Shown piece after piece: positions 6,833 to 15,564 of a stretch of 37,940 bases of DNA. Positions within the stretch are counted from its first letter, which is position 1, and each line of letters opens with the position of its first letter. The translations under genes were made by a program, and so were the position numbers. The stretch comes from Gammaproteobacteria bacterium (GTDB taxonomy: Bacteria; Pseudomonadota; Gammaproteobacteria; JAKDMP01), in contig JALUYA010000046.1 of assembly GCA_027018875.1 (NCBI GenBank), positions 1 to 37,940 on the forward strand. Reading direction: 5' to 3'. Under the pieces are notes generated by a model. The model worked only from the letters and a program-made list of their open reading frames with translations. It had not been told where the DNA came from and ran no database searches.

Positions 6833-9800
6833 ATGATAACTCGAGTTCGCAATCTGGTTGTTGCCTTCGTTGTTCTCATGGCAGGTGCTTTAGTGCTACC
6901 TGCGGTTTCCACCCAGGCCACCGGGATCGCATCGCCCTGGCGGGGAGCGTTATCCTGGCGCCTTCTCGGCCCGTTACGTGGTGGCTGGGCCACGATGGCG
7001 ATGGGCGTTCCCAGCGAGCCGAACACGTTTTATTTCGGCAGTGCCGACGGCGGGGTGTGGAAAACAACCGATGCCGGGCGGACCTGGCACCCCTTGATGC
7101 AGCACCAACAGGCGGCGGCGATCGGCGCCCTGGCCGTGGCCCCCTCGAACCCGAACATTCTCTACGCCGGCACCGGACAGGTGGCGGCGCGTTACGATAT
7201 CGTCGCCGGAGATGGAGTCTATCGTTCCTCTAATGCGGGTCATACCTGGAGCCACATCGGGCTAGGCAAGACCCGCCATATCGGTCGCATCCTCATCGAT
7301 CCACACGACCCCGAGCGGGTTCTCGTCGCCGCCCTCGGTAATATCTTCGCTCCGAGCAATGCGCGTGGCGTCTACCTGACCACCGACGGGGGGAAACATT
7401 GGCAGCGGACACTATTCGTCAACCGCAATACGGGGGCGGTGGACCTTGCCTGGGATCCGACCCGACCCAGCGTGGTTTATGCCGCCACCTGGCAGATGCG
7501 TATGCATCCCTGGCTGGATTACTTCCAGCCCCAGGCGGGGCCCGGCTCGGGCATCTGGAAAAGCATCGATGCGGGCCGGCACTGGCGGCGCCTGCAGGGC
7601 CATGGACTACCCGCCGGAATCCTGGGAAGAATCGGGCTTGCGGTAGCCCGGGGCAGCGCCGGGAAAATTATTTACGCCACCATCGCCGTCGCCAGATCTC
7701 CTGCCGGAGATGGCATATCCAGCGGCGGCGGATCCGGCCTGTATCGCTCGATCGACGGCGGGGCAAGCTGGAAATTGGTGAACATAACCCCCGGCCTGGC
7801 AAGCAGTTACTTCGGTCGCCTGAGCGTGGCGCCGAACCACCCCGGCACCGTGTTCGTCATGGGTCGATCCATTCGGGAATCCACCGATGCCGGTCGACAT
7901 TTCCGGATCGTGAAGGGAGCGCCGGGTGGTGACGACTACCACTTCCTGTGGCTCAACCCAAGAGCGCCCGGGCACTGGATCGCCGCCGCGGACCAGGGCA
8001 GTACGGTGACGGTCAATGGCGGTAAAAGCTGGTCGAGCTGGTACAACCAGCCGACGGGGCAGTTCTACCATATCGCGACGGACCATCGTTTTCCCTACTG
8101 GATCTACGGGGGGCAGCAAGATTCGGGTACGGTCGCAATCGCCAGCCGGGGACCGAACGGCATCATCGGCCGGCGCGAGTGGCACCCGGTCGGCGGCGCC
8201 GAACGTGACTACGACGTGCCCGAACCGGGTCACCCCAACCTGGTCTTCGGCAGCGGGCTCGGCGGTTATGTCTCGCGCTATAACCAGGCCACGCACCAGG
8301 TGGTCGATATTGCCCCCTGGCCAGTTTCCAGCTATGGCGCCAACCCGCGCGGGGTCAAGTACCGATATACCTGGATCACGCCGCTCGGCTTCGGCTCCGG
8401 CAAGGCTCATCCGCTGTATTTCGCCTCCCAGGTGCTGTTCCGTTCCCTCGACGGCGGGATGAAATGGCAGGTGATCAGCCCCGATCTCACGGGCAAGAAA
8501 CCCGCTGCGAGCGGATGTTCTAATCCGGACCTCCCCGCGGCGAAACTCTGCGGTTTCGGCGTTATCTACACCATTGCCCCCTCCCCTTCGAACCCGGAAA
8601 CAATCTGGATCGGCACCGACGACGGCCTCGTGCAGATCACCACCGACGGGGGCACACACTGGCACGACATCACACCGAGGTCGCTGCCCCTCTGGGGCCG
8701 GGTTGACGCCATCGCCCTGCCCCGCTCCGTCCCCGGAACCGCCTATGTCGCCGTAGATGTTCATCGGCTGGGAGCCTCCTACCCACTGATCTACAAGACC
8801 ACGGATCGGGGGCGGCACTGGCGCAAGATCGTCCGCGGGCTACCCGGCGACGAATACGTTCTAAGCATCGCCACCGACACGAGGGACCCTCGGCTCGTCT
8901 TCGCCGGCACCAACCGCAGCGTGTATGTCTCGTTCAGCGGCGGAGCGCGCTGGCGCCCGCTGGGCTTGAACCTGCCGACGGTTTCGGTGCGTGACCTGCT
9001 GGTTCACGGCAATGACCTGGTCGCCGCCACCCAGGGGCGCGGCATCTGGTCCCTCGACGACATCGAACCATTGCGCGAAGCGAACGCAATGGCACCCCCC
9101 ACCCGGCTGCACCTGTTCCACCCGGTCGCGGCCTGGCGCCTACGGGCGAGCTTAAACCAGGACACCCCGCCGCCGCCTTCGAGCCCGGCGGGCGAGAACC
9201 CCCCCACCGGGGCCGTCATCGACTACGCCCTGGGGGCCAACATCAAGGGAGCGGTAACTCTCACCATCCGCGACTCGCACGGGAAGATTGTGCGGCGCTT
9301 CTCCTCCGTATCCCCACCGCCCCAACTGCCGGTATCGCGCTACTTTCAGAAGGGATGGCTGGGGCAAGCGCAACGCCTGTCCAGCTCCAAGGGATTGCAT
9401 CGATTCGTCTGGGACCTGCGTTACCCCCGCCCCGCGGCGATCGAGTATCACTATTCCATCGCGGCAATCTGGAAGCGGGATACCCCGGTCCTGCCGCAAG
9501 GCCCTCTGGTGCTGCCCGGCCATTACACGGTGAGCCTGAGCGCCGGCGGACGGAGCCAAACCGTTGAGTTGAGCGTGAAAATGGACCCGCGCGTGCACGT
9601 TTCCCTTGCCGCGTTGCGGGCACAACTCGATCTTGAACGCAAACTCGGTATCAGCCTGGCCCGGGCCGTCGCCGCTTACCACCAGGCCGGGGTCGAACTT
9701 GCCCGGCTGCAACGCGAAGGCGCTCCGGCCCGCCGGATCGAGGCGCTTCGCACCTGGCGCCAAACCGGTTCCGACTCGCTGGCCGCGGTCGCCGGCGTAC

Positions 9801-9961
9801 TCGCCGCCCTGGAAACCCGGGTGGAGCAAGCCGATGCCGCGCCCACCGCGGGCCAAATGGCGGTTTACCGGGACTACCGGAGCCGGCTGGCACGCCTGCT
9901 GGCACGCCGGCGGATGCCCGGCAACGCCGAGATCAAGCACGGCTCCGGCGACCCGGGGTGA
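6833..9961 (+). CDS. Secreted BNR/Asp-box repeat protein (sortilin/Ycf48-like propeller)
   Basis: A 1042-residue protein with a signal peptide (hydrophobic core about residues 8-24, then VSTQATG). At least ten Asp-box repeats of the form S/T-x-D-x-G-x-x-W are visible, including TTDAGRTWH, TTDGGKHWQ, SIDAGRHWR, SIDGGASWK, STDAGRHFR, SLDGGMKWQ, TTDGGTHWH and TTDRGRHWR. They run from about residue 70 to 720 and imply one or two beta-propellers. The last 300 residues hold a beta-rich segment and then an Arg/Ala-rich helical tail. Relatives are annotated as glycosyl hydrolase-like or sortilin-like proteins, mostly without proven activity. I therefore infer a secreted or cell-surface binding protein and not an enzyme. 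The ATG at 6833 has AGGGG upstream and gives a proper signal peptide. An earlier in-frame ATG at 6812 lacks a ribosome-binding site. Confidence 0.85.
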   Translation: MITRVRNLVVAFVVLMAGALVLPAVSTQATGIASPWRGALSWRLLGPLRGGWATMAMGVPSEPNTFYFGSADGGVWKTTDAGRTWHPLMQHQQAAAIGALAVAPSNPNILYAGTGQVAARYDIVAGDGVYRSSNAGHTWSHIGLGKTRHIGRILIDPHDPERVLVAALGNIFAPSNARGVYLTTDGGKHWQRTLFVNRNTGAVDLAWDPTRPSVVYAATWQMRMHPWLDYFQPQAGPGSGIWKSIDAGRHWRRLQGHGLPAGILGRIGLAVARGSAGKIIYATIAVARSPAGDGISSGGGSGLYRSIDGGASWKLVNITPGLASSYFGRLSVAPNHPGTVFVMGRSIRESTDAGRHFRIVKGAPGGDDYHFLWLNPRAPGHWIAAADQGSTVTVNGGKSWSSWYNQPTGQFYHIATDHRFPYWIYGGQQDSGTVAIASRGPNGIIGRREWHPVGGAERDYDVPEPGHPNLVFGSGLGGYVSRYNQATHQVVDIAPWPVSSYGANPRGVKYRYTWITPLGFGSGKAHPLYFASQVLFRSLDGGMKWQVISPDLTGKKPAASGCSNPDLPAAKLCGFGVIYTIAPSPSNPETIWIGTDDGLVQITTDGGTHWHDITPRSLPLWGRVDAIALPRSVPGTAYVAVDVHRLGASYPLIYKTTDRGRHWRKIVRGLPGDEYVLSIATDTRDPRLVFAGTNRSVYVSFSGGARWRPLGLNLPTVSVRDLLVHGNDLVAATQGRGIWSLDDIEPLREANAMAPPTRLHLFHPVAAWRLRASLNQDTPPPPSSPAGENPPTGAVIDYALGANIKGAVTLTIRDSHGKIVRRFSSVSPPPQLPVSRYFQKGWLGQAQRLSSSKGLHRFVWDLRYPRPAAIEYHYSIAAIWKRDTPVLPQGPLVLPGHYTVSLSAGGRSQTVELSVKMDPRVHVSLAALRAQLDLERKLGISLARAVAAYHQAGVELARLQREGAPARRIEALRTWRQTGSDSLAAVAGVLAALETRVEQADAAPTAGQMAVYRDYRSRLARLLARRRMPGNAEIKHGSGDPG

Positions 9962-10021
9962 AACGGGTTCCAACCGGGGATGGCCTGCGCTCCCGGGCGC
10001 CGAGCCGCAAACGCACGCATC

Positions 10022-10040
10022 CCGGGTAATGCTTACCCGG
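10022..10040. repeat. Perfect hairpin over the start codon of the small membrane protein
   Basis: CCGGGTAA at 10022-10029 and TTACCCGG at 10033-10040 are exact inverse complements separated by TGC. The ATG at 10029-10031 lies at the top of the stem and in the loop, so RNA folding would hide the start codon. No T-run follows, so it is not a standard terminator. Confidence 0.55.
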
Positions 10041-10232
10041 CTTCTGCTCGGACTGGTTTTCGCCTCGCTCGGGGCGGGATACTGGATCTACGGCAGGCGG
10101 CGGCAAGAAGTGGTTCCACTGATCTGCGGAACGGCCCTGATCGTTGTCTCAATATTCGTATCGACCCTATGGATCCTGGCCTTGATCGGCACGATATTCG
10201 TCTTGGTTCCCTGGCTGCAACGCTATATCTGA
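10029..10232 (+). CDS. Small two-helix membrane protein (67 aa), function unknown
   Basis: The product begins MLTRLLLGLVFASLGAGYWI, continues with the basic stretch YGRRRQ, and ends with two further hydrophobic stretches and WLQRYI. It therefore has two to three membrane segments with a positively charged loop. Similar short proteins are common in proteobacteria as uncharacterised inner-membrane proteins, and I know of no demonstrated role. It starts 68 bases after the BNR gene stop and could be cotranscribed with it. There is no clear Shine-Dalgarno sequence, and the start codon lies inside a perfect hairpin, so translation may be regulated or coupled. The reading frame is well supported by its hydrophobic pattern. 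Confidence 0.65.
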   Translation: MLTRLLLGLVFASLGAGYWIYGRRRQEVVPLICGTALIVVSIFVSTLWILALIGTIFVLVPWLQRYI

Positions 10233-10322
10233 CCCGAACCCGGGTGAGAGACAAACCGCGTAACGGCAGGCTGTTGCCACGCCATGTTAGAATCAGTTTA
10301 AGATCTATATTAGATTTATTTT

Positions 10323-10748
10323 ATGTACGATTATCAGTCAAAAACCCCCATGAAACTTAGGGACTTTGTCGCTACCGCCCAGGCGAATATTCGCGAAATT
10401 GAACCCGTGGAAGCGAACAAACTACGCACAAGCAATCCCGATCTGGTGATTATCGATGTCCGTGAACCCTTCGAGTATCAGCAAACCGGCCATATTCCGG
10501 GGGCGCGGCTCATCCCGCGGGGTATTCTCGAGGCCGCGGCCGACCCCTCCCACCCGATGCATACACCCGAACTTACCGCCGCCCGCGAACGCCCCATCCT
10601 GGTCTATTGTTCCAGCGGCGGGCGCAGTGCCATGGCCTGCGCAGTACTGCAACTGATGGGCTTCACCCGGGTCATGAATCTTCGCGGCGGCTTCATACGC
10701 TGGTGTGCGGAAAATCTGCCGCTACGCCAAGAGGCCCGCTACGAGTAA
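10323..10748 (+). CDS. Rhodanese-like sulfurtransferase (cytoplasmic, single domain)
   Basis: A 141-residue protein without a signal peptide. It has the rhodanese signature [20 protein letters not shown], the active-site loop CSSGGRS with Cys96, and the terminal [16 protein letters not shown]. Single-domain rhodaneses pass sulfane sulfur to acceptors such as thioredoxin, cyanide or sulfur-relay proteins. The acceptor here is unknown. The start at 10323 is uncertain because no ribosome-binding site is visible. The internal ATG at 10350 ([10 protein letters not shown]) is an alternative. The 3' end overlaps the convergent wrbA gene by ten bases. It is the second rhodanese in the window, the other being periplasmic. 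Confidence 0.9.
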   Translation: MYDYQSKTPMKLRDFVATAQANIREIEPVEANKLRTSNPDLVIIDVREPFEYQQTGHIPGARLIPRGILEAAADPSHPMHTPELTAARERPILVYCSSGGRSAMACAVLQLMGFTRVMNLRGGFIRWCAENLPLRQEARYE

Positions 10749-11365
10749 CCCCGCTTCAGAGCAGCGGCGATTCCGGCCACGTGCCTACCCTGAAACCGCG
10801 CAATTGCCAACTCATTCTCGGTCGGGCGGCGCGAACCATCTCCCTTGGCTATCGTCGTCGCTCCGTAAGGCGTTCCCCCGGTAATTTCATCCATGTTCAT
10901 CAGGCGCTGCTCGCTGTAAGGCACCCCTACAACGATCATGCCATGATGAAACAATACCGTTTGGAAACTGGTGATGGTGGTTTCCTGGCCCCCATGCTGG
11001 GTGGCGGTGGAACCGAATACCGAGCCGACCTTGCCGATCAGCGCCCCCTTCATCCACAGACCACCGGTCTGGTCGAGAAAATTTTTCATCTGCGCCGCCA
11101 TGACGCCGTACCGGGTTGGTGTACCGAAAAGAATGGCATCGGCGGAGGCTAAATTCTCGATCGTCGCCACGGGGATATGCGCAAAAGCGGTACGGGTCTG
11201 CTTGGCACCGGAGCGCTCGAGTACGGTATCGGGAACCAGCTCCGCGACCTGAAAGAGGCCGACTTCGGTATCGGGTACCTCGCTCGCGCCCGCGGCGATC
11301 GCCTCGGCCATCTGGTACACGTGCCCATACATGGAATAGAAAATAACTTGCACCTTCGTTATCAT
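10739..11365 (-). CDS. wrbA: NAD(P)H:quinone oxidoreductase WrbA (flavodoxin-like)
   Basis: A 208-residue FMN protein that reduces quinones by two electrons, protecting against redox cycling. The N-terminal beta strand and phosphate loop read [20 protein letters not shown]. The WrbA signature [20 protein letters not shown] is present, followed by [14 protein letters not shown]. The length matches the family (about 200). The ATG at 11365 is preceded by AAGGAG with an eight-base spacer. It is transcribed away from the LysR-type regulator next door, an arrangement that suggests that regulator controls it. The 3' end overlaps the rhodanese gene by ten bases. Confidence 0.93.
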   Translation of the reverse strand: MITKVQVIFYSMYGHVYQMAEAIAAGASEVPDTEVGLFQVAELVPDTVLERSGAKQTRTAFAHIPVATIENLASADAILFGTPTRYGVMAAQMKNFLDQTGGLWMKGALIGKVGSVFGSTATQHGGQETTITSFQTVLFHHGMIVVGVPYSEQRLMNMDEITGGTPYGATTIAKGDGSRRPTENELAIARFQGRHVAGIAAALKRGYS

Positions 11366-11534
11366 GGCAAACTCCTTACTGGGGCCGGGGAAAAAATCGC
11401 CGCGGCATGAATAACCCATCGGCCCGGCAAAAGGCCAACCAAGGCGGAGCCGGCCTGAGTATCCCGCCGCGACCGCATACCGCCAATTATAAGAATCCAG
11501 GCTTCATAAATCGCTAGAATGGCCGTACAAGTTA

Positions 11535-11549
11535 TTCGATAATTTCGAA
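11535..11549. promoter_or_regulatory. LysR-type operator candidate (T-N11-A dyad)
   Basis: TTCGA-TAATT-TCGAA is a perfect interrupted dyad that contains the T-N11-A core typical of LysR regulator binding sites. It lies between wrbA and the lysR-type gene, ending seven bases before the regulator's ATG. It would suit autoregulation and control of wrbA. Confidence 0.45.
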
Positions 11550-11556
11550 CGATTTC

Positions 11557-12468
11557 ATGAGCGCCTCACTGGATCTTGACCACCTCCGCGTCTTCGATGC
11601 CATCGCTCGCTATGGCTCCGTAACCGCCGCTGCCCGCAAGCTGTACCGAAGCCCGTCCACGGTAAGCTACATCGTGCGCCGGCTGGAATCCGCGCTGGGA
11701 GTCACATTGCTGGATCGCAGCGCGCATCGGGTCAACCTGACTCCACAGGGAAGGATGCTGGTTGTCGAAGCGCGATCCCTGCTGGCCCAGGCGGAGCGGA
11801 TAACCCACAAGGTACGCCGCGTGAATGCGGGCTGGGAACCAGAAATCGGTATCGCAATCAGCGACCTGGTCCCCCGGGGACGAGTGCTTTCGCTGCTGCA
11901 ACACTTTTATGCGGTCTCCCCCGACACCCGTATTCGCCTCACGCACGAGGTGCTTTCCGGAGGCTGGGATGCGCTGGCCGACGGGCGCACCGACCTCACC
12001 CTGGGGGTTCCCGCTGATGGAGCCCCGCCCCTGCCGCTGGAAATTCGCCCCTTGGGAAAAATTCAATTTATTTTTGTGACCTCACCAGATCATCCCCTGG
12101 CCCGCATTGACGCTCCCATCACCATAGAGGCCCTGCGCCGGCATCGGGCGATCGCCGTAGGCGACACTAGCCGCAACCTGCCGGTACGCACCCTGCGGAT
12201 TTTAGAAGCCCAGCCGGTTCTTTCCGTCCCCGACCAGGAAACCAAGCGCAAAGCCATTCTTGCCGGTCTCGGCGTGGGCTTCCTGCCTAAACGACTGATT
12301 GCGGATGACCTCGCCCGCCACCGCCTCGTAGCCCCCAGGCTCAGCTTCGCCGATATCAGCACCCATGAACTTTGCTACGCCTGGCGTGCGGGTGAGTCCG
12401 GCCGGGGGCTAGCCTGGCTCACCGATTATCTGGCCAACGAAGCACGTTATAGAGACTGGCATTGGTAA
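11557..12468 (+). CDS. LysR-family transcriptional regulator
   Basis: 303 residues. The N-terminal winged helix-turn-helix (residues about 6-65) includes LRVFDAIARYGSVTAAARKL and STVSYIVRRLESALGVTLLD. The effector-binding domain spans about 90-295. Family members bind a small ligand and act on a divergent promoter. The target here is probably wrbA, which starts 191 bases away on the other strand, so the ligand may be a quinone or redox-related compound; this is inference. No Shine-Dalgarno sequence is visible before the ATG. The region is instead occupied by a dyad that may be its own operator. Confidence 0.92.
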   Translation: MSASLDLDHLRVFDAIARYGSVTAAARKLYRSPSTVSYIVRRLESALGVTLLDRSAHRVNLTPQGRMLVVEARSLLAQAERITHKVRRVNAGWEPEIGIAISDLVPRGRVLSLLQHFYAVSPDTRIRLTHEVLSGGWDALADGRTDLTLGVPADGAPPLPLEIRPLGKIQFIFVTSPDHPLARIDAPITIEALRRHRAIAVGDTSRNLPVRTLRILEAQPVLSVPDQETKRKAILAGLGVGFLPKRLIADDLARHRLVAPRLSFADISTHELCYAWRAGESGRGLAWLTDYLANEARYRDWHW

Positions 12469-12505
12469 ACTTCGCCGCTTCCGGGGAGCGGATAGAATAG
12501 ACACC

Positions 12506-14491
12506 ATGCACGGCAAGGACGCCCTACTCAACCCCCAGCAACGGGATGCAATCGAATATCTCGGTGGCCCCTTGTTGGTTCTCGCCGGCGCAGGAAGCGG
12601 CAAGACCCGAGTCATCGCCCACAAAATCTCTCACCTCATCACCATCGCCGGGGTTCGCGCCGACGCCATAGCCGCCATTACCTTTACCCAGAAGGCAGCT
12701 CGACAGATGCAGACCCGGATTAAAGATCTCCTCGGAAACCGGGCGCGTGAACTCACCGTCAGCACCTTTCACGGTCTGGGACTGAGTCTGCTGCGGGAAG
12801 AGCACCGCAGCGCGAAGCTGCGCTCCCGCTTTTCGATTCTGGATCCCGAATCCGCACGCGTTTTGATCGCCTCCGAACTGGCCCGGGAACGGGCCGACAC
12901 GAATGACGCCATTCTTGCCGCACAAACCCGGATCTCGGCCTGGAAATCCTCCCTCGTGAGCCCGGATTCGGTCCAGGGAGAGCCGTATGGCGCCGCCTAC
13001 GCGGGTTACCAGCGCCGACTTGAAGCCACCAGCGCGGTAGACTTCGACGACCTGATTGCCCGCCCGGTCCAATTGCTGGAAAGTATTCCCGGGCTTGCCG
13101 AACGCTGGCACTCCCGGTTGTGTTATCTCCTGGTGGACGAATACCAGGATACCAACACCGCGCAGTATCGTTTTCTCAAGGCCCTGGCCGGGGATCGGGG
13201 AGCCTTCACCATCGTCGGTGACGACGACCAGTCCATATACGCCTGGCGCGGTGCGCAACCGGAAAACCTGCGACGCCTGGGAGAGGACTACCCAACCCTG
13301 AAAGTTATCAAACTGGAGGAAAATTACCGCTCCACGGCCAATATTCTCGATGCCGCCAACGCGTTGATCGACCATAATCCGCATTTATATGCCAAGCGGC
13401 TGCGCAGTGTGACCCATGCGGGTAAGCCCCTGCGGGTACTCGTGGCCCGGGATGCCGAGCATGAGGCCGCCCGGGTGGCCGCGACCGTACTGGATCTGAC
13501 CGGCCGGGAACGAATGCCCGCGGGTGAAATCGCGATCCTGTATCGCGGTAACCATCAATCGCGCCTGTTCGAACGCGCCCTGGCCGAAGCGCGCATCGCC
13601 TATCGGGTCAGCGGCGGTACCGCCTGGATGGATCGCAGCGAAATCAAGGATATCCTCGCCTACCTGCGTCTACTTGCCAACCCCGGAGATGACGCCGCCT
13701 TCCTGCGCATCGCCAACATCCCCCGCCGGGACATCGGCCCCGGCACCCTGGAGTCACTCGGCACCTATGCCCAGCGCCGCGACATATCGCTGTTTACCGC
13801 CTGCTTTGAAATGGGCCTGGGCCAGGCTTTACCCGAGCGCGGCCACAAGGCCGTTACCCGTTTCGCGCGGCTGATCTCGCGCCTTGCCGAGCGCGCCGAG
13901 CGTGAATCCCCAGCGGCCATTACCCAAGCCTTGCTGGAAATCATCGACTATCGGCAATGGCTCGACGACGAGACCCGTGACGAACGCGCCCGCAAGCGCC
14001 GCAACGAAAGTCTCGATGAACTCCTGGCCTGGATCGGCCGGGACGCGCAGGAGATGACCCTCGTCGAACGGCTGCGGCAATTAGCCATCACCGAATATGC
14101 CGAACGCGACTCCAAGGACCGGCAGATCGAGCGGGTACAGCTCATGACATTGCATGCCGCTAAGGGCCTGGAATTCACGGTGGTATTTCTGGTCGGAATG
14201 GAAGAGGGGTTACTGCCCCACCGCAACAGTACTGAAACGCACCAGATCGAGGAGGAACGCCGCCTTGCCTATGTGGGGATCACCCGCACCCGCCGGGAGT
14301 TATATTTCACTCTCACCGAACGCAGGCAACGCTACGGCGAGTGGGAAACCTCCGAACCCAGCCGCTTTCTCGGCGAACTACCCGAATCACTGCTAGCGTG
14401 GGAACGCCCGGATGGCAAAGACGCCGAGGCCCGGCGCGCCGCCGCGGCGCAAACCCATCTCGCATCGCTGCGCGAACGTTTTGCCTCTTGA
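12506..14491 (+). CDS. rep: ATP-dependent DNA helicase Rep
   Basis: A 661-residue superfamily 1A 3'-5' helicase that helps replication forks pass bound proteins. Motif I is AGAGSGKTRV (residues 27-36), motif II is LVDEYQDTNTAQY, motif III is VGDDDQSIYAWRGA, motif IV is IAILYRGNHQSRLFE, motif V is VQLMTLHAAKGLEF and motif VI is RRLAYVGITRTRREL. The sequence follows Escherichia coli Rep closely along its whole length, so it is Rep and not UvrD. A TAGAAT box at about 12493 may be its -10. A gene for cytochrome c5 converges on it, an arrangement I believe is common in gammaproteobacteria. Confidence 0.96.
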   Translation: MHGKDALLNPQQRDAIEYLGGPLLVLAGAGSGKTRVIAHKISHLITIAGVRADAIAAITFTQKAARQMQTRIKDLLGNRARELTVSTFHGLGLSLLREEHRSAKLRSRFSILDPESARVLIASELARERADTNDAILAAQTRISAWKSSLVSPDSVQGEPYGAAYAGYQRRLEATSAVDFDDLIARPVQLLESIPGLAERWHSRLCYLLVDEYQDTNTAQYRFLKALAGDRGAFTIVGDDDQSIYAWRGAQPENLRRLGEDYPTLKVIKLEENYRSTANILDAANALIDHNPHLYAKRLRSVTHAGKPLRVLVARDAEHEAARVAATVLDLTGRERMPAGEIAILYRGNHQSRLFERALAEARIAYRVSGGTAWMDRSEIKDILAYLRLLANPGDDAAFLRIANIPRRDIGPGTLESLGTYAQRRDISLFTACFEMGLGQALPERGHKAVTRFARLISRLAERAERESPAAITQALLEIIDYRQWLDDETRDERARKRRNESLDELLAWIGRDAQEMTLVERLRQLAITEYAERDSKDRQIERVQLMTLHAAKGLEFTVVFLVGMEEGLLPHRNSTETHQIEEERRLAYVGITRTRRELYFTLTERRQRYGEWETSEPSRFLGELPESLLAWERPDGKDAEARRAAAAQTHLASLRERFAS

Positions 14492-14522
14492 CCGAATCGC
14501 CGTGACTCCGGCTCGATGGCCC

Positions 14523-15059
14523 CTACCTGCTCTTGTCCACCATGTAATCGACCGCGGCATCGACTTGCGCATTGGTAAGGCCGGGAGCGCCGCCCTTGGC
14601 CGGCATAAACCCATGCTTCCCCTGAAACCCCCGAATCGCATGCTCATGCAGCAACGCCGGACTGGTTGAAGCCAGGATCGCCGTCCACCTTGCCTTATCC
14701 CCTATCTTGGGGGCACCGGCCACACCCGTGAGATGGCAAACCGAGCAATGTGCTTCCCAGACGGCCTTACCATTCGTCGGCGTATTCGTAGCCACTTGCC
14801 GCCGCGGAGCGGCGCCGGGAACAGTGGCGGGCACGGAGGCGGAACCTGCGCGGGAGATCGTGGAAACCGCCCCGCCCGTAACCGGCTTGCCGGGATGTTT
14901 TTGCAAGTATTGTACATAGGCATAGCCACTATGGCTTGGCCCGCCCGTCACGCCAACCAGAAAAAAGGCCAGGAATACAAAGAAGATCGTTCCCGCCACC
15001 AGCGCCAGCAACGCCCAGAAGAAATGGCGAATAAAGACGCGCTCTTCATGCACTACCAT
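14523..15059 (-). CDS. Membrane-anchored cytochrome c5-type protein
   Basis: 178 residues. One transmembrane anchor lies at about residues 13-37, followed by a flexible Ala/Pro/Thr-rich periplasmic linker (about 60-95), then a class I cytochrome c domain. The haem-binding motif is CSVCH at 105-109, and the axial methionine is probably in GFMPAKGG near 152, a cytochrome c5 feature. It should transfer electrons in the periplasm, for example to a terminal oxidase; the partner is not visible. It converges with rep, with 31 bases between the stops. Confidence 0.92.
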   Translation of the reverse strand: MVVHEERVFIRHFFWALLALVAGTIFFVFLAFFLVGVTGGPSHSGYAYVQYLQKHPGKPVTGGAVSTISRAGSASVPATVPGAAPRRQVATNTPTNGKAVWEAHCSVCHLTGVAGAPKIGDKARWTAILASTSPALLHEHAIRGFQGKHGFMPAKGGAPGLTNAQVDAAVDYMVDKSR

Positions 15060-15296
15060 GGTGCTTACCCTGCTTACGATAGGCCGATTATAAAGGAGGT
15101 TGCACCAACGGAAATTTTACCGTGCCTCAATATTTCCCCCGCCGGCATGGCGTTCAACCCATTTATTTGAGTTTTAGATTTCACCGCGTCGGGGATAAAT
15201 GGCCCGGTTCGGTTAAAATGATCTTCCGGGATCAATATTTATCGGCTCATACTTCGAGGCGATGAATATTCAAAAATGCTACCCTAATCACCCCAC

Positions 15297-15373
15297 GCGC
15301 CCGTAGCTCAGCCGGATAGAGTGTTGGCCTCCGAAGCCAAAGGTCGCGAGTTCGAATCTCGCCGGGCGCGCCA
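15297..15373 (+). tRNA. tRNA-Arg (anticodon CCG)
   Basis: A 77-base cloverleaf. The acceptor stem GCGCCCG (15297-15303) pairs with CGGGCGC (15363-15369), followed by discriminator G and an encoded CCA. The D stem is GCTC/GAGT, the anticodon stem is TTGGC/GCCAA with loop CTCCGAA, and the T stem is GCGAG/CTCGC with loop TTCGAAT. The anticodon CCG at 15331-15333 reads CGG arginine codons. tRNA 3' ends are frequent integration sites, but no integrase or repeated 3' end is seen next to this one. Confidence 0.97.
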
Positions 15374-15564
15374 TATCCAACCACAAACCGAAATTAACCC
15401 ATATCTCCGCTACCGCCCCGGCACCCATAGGCCGACATCCACCCTTTAGCCTCGGATCCACCTGGACCGTTTTTGCCGAGCTTCCCCAGGGATCTCTGGA
15501 ACCAACCTGTCGGCGAGACCCGGGAACGGCGACGGTATTTCCGATCCCCGGCTCACTACCGGAG

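Noticed and set aside
6529-7026. Long N-terminal extension of the MFS transporter to 7026
   Set aside because: It runs over the BNR gene and lacks membrane or family character. The ATG at 6528 has a ribosome-binding site.
15091-15170. AAAGGAGG followed by a short TTG-started frame near 15098
   Set aside because: The TTG abuts the purine run with no spacer, and the 20-odd codons show no features.
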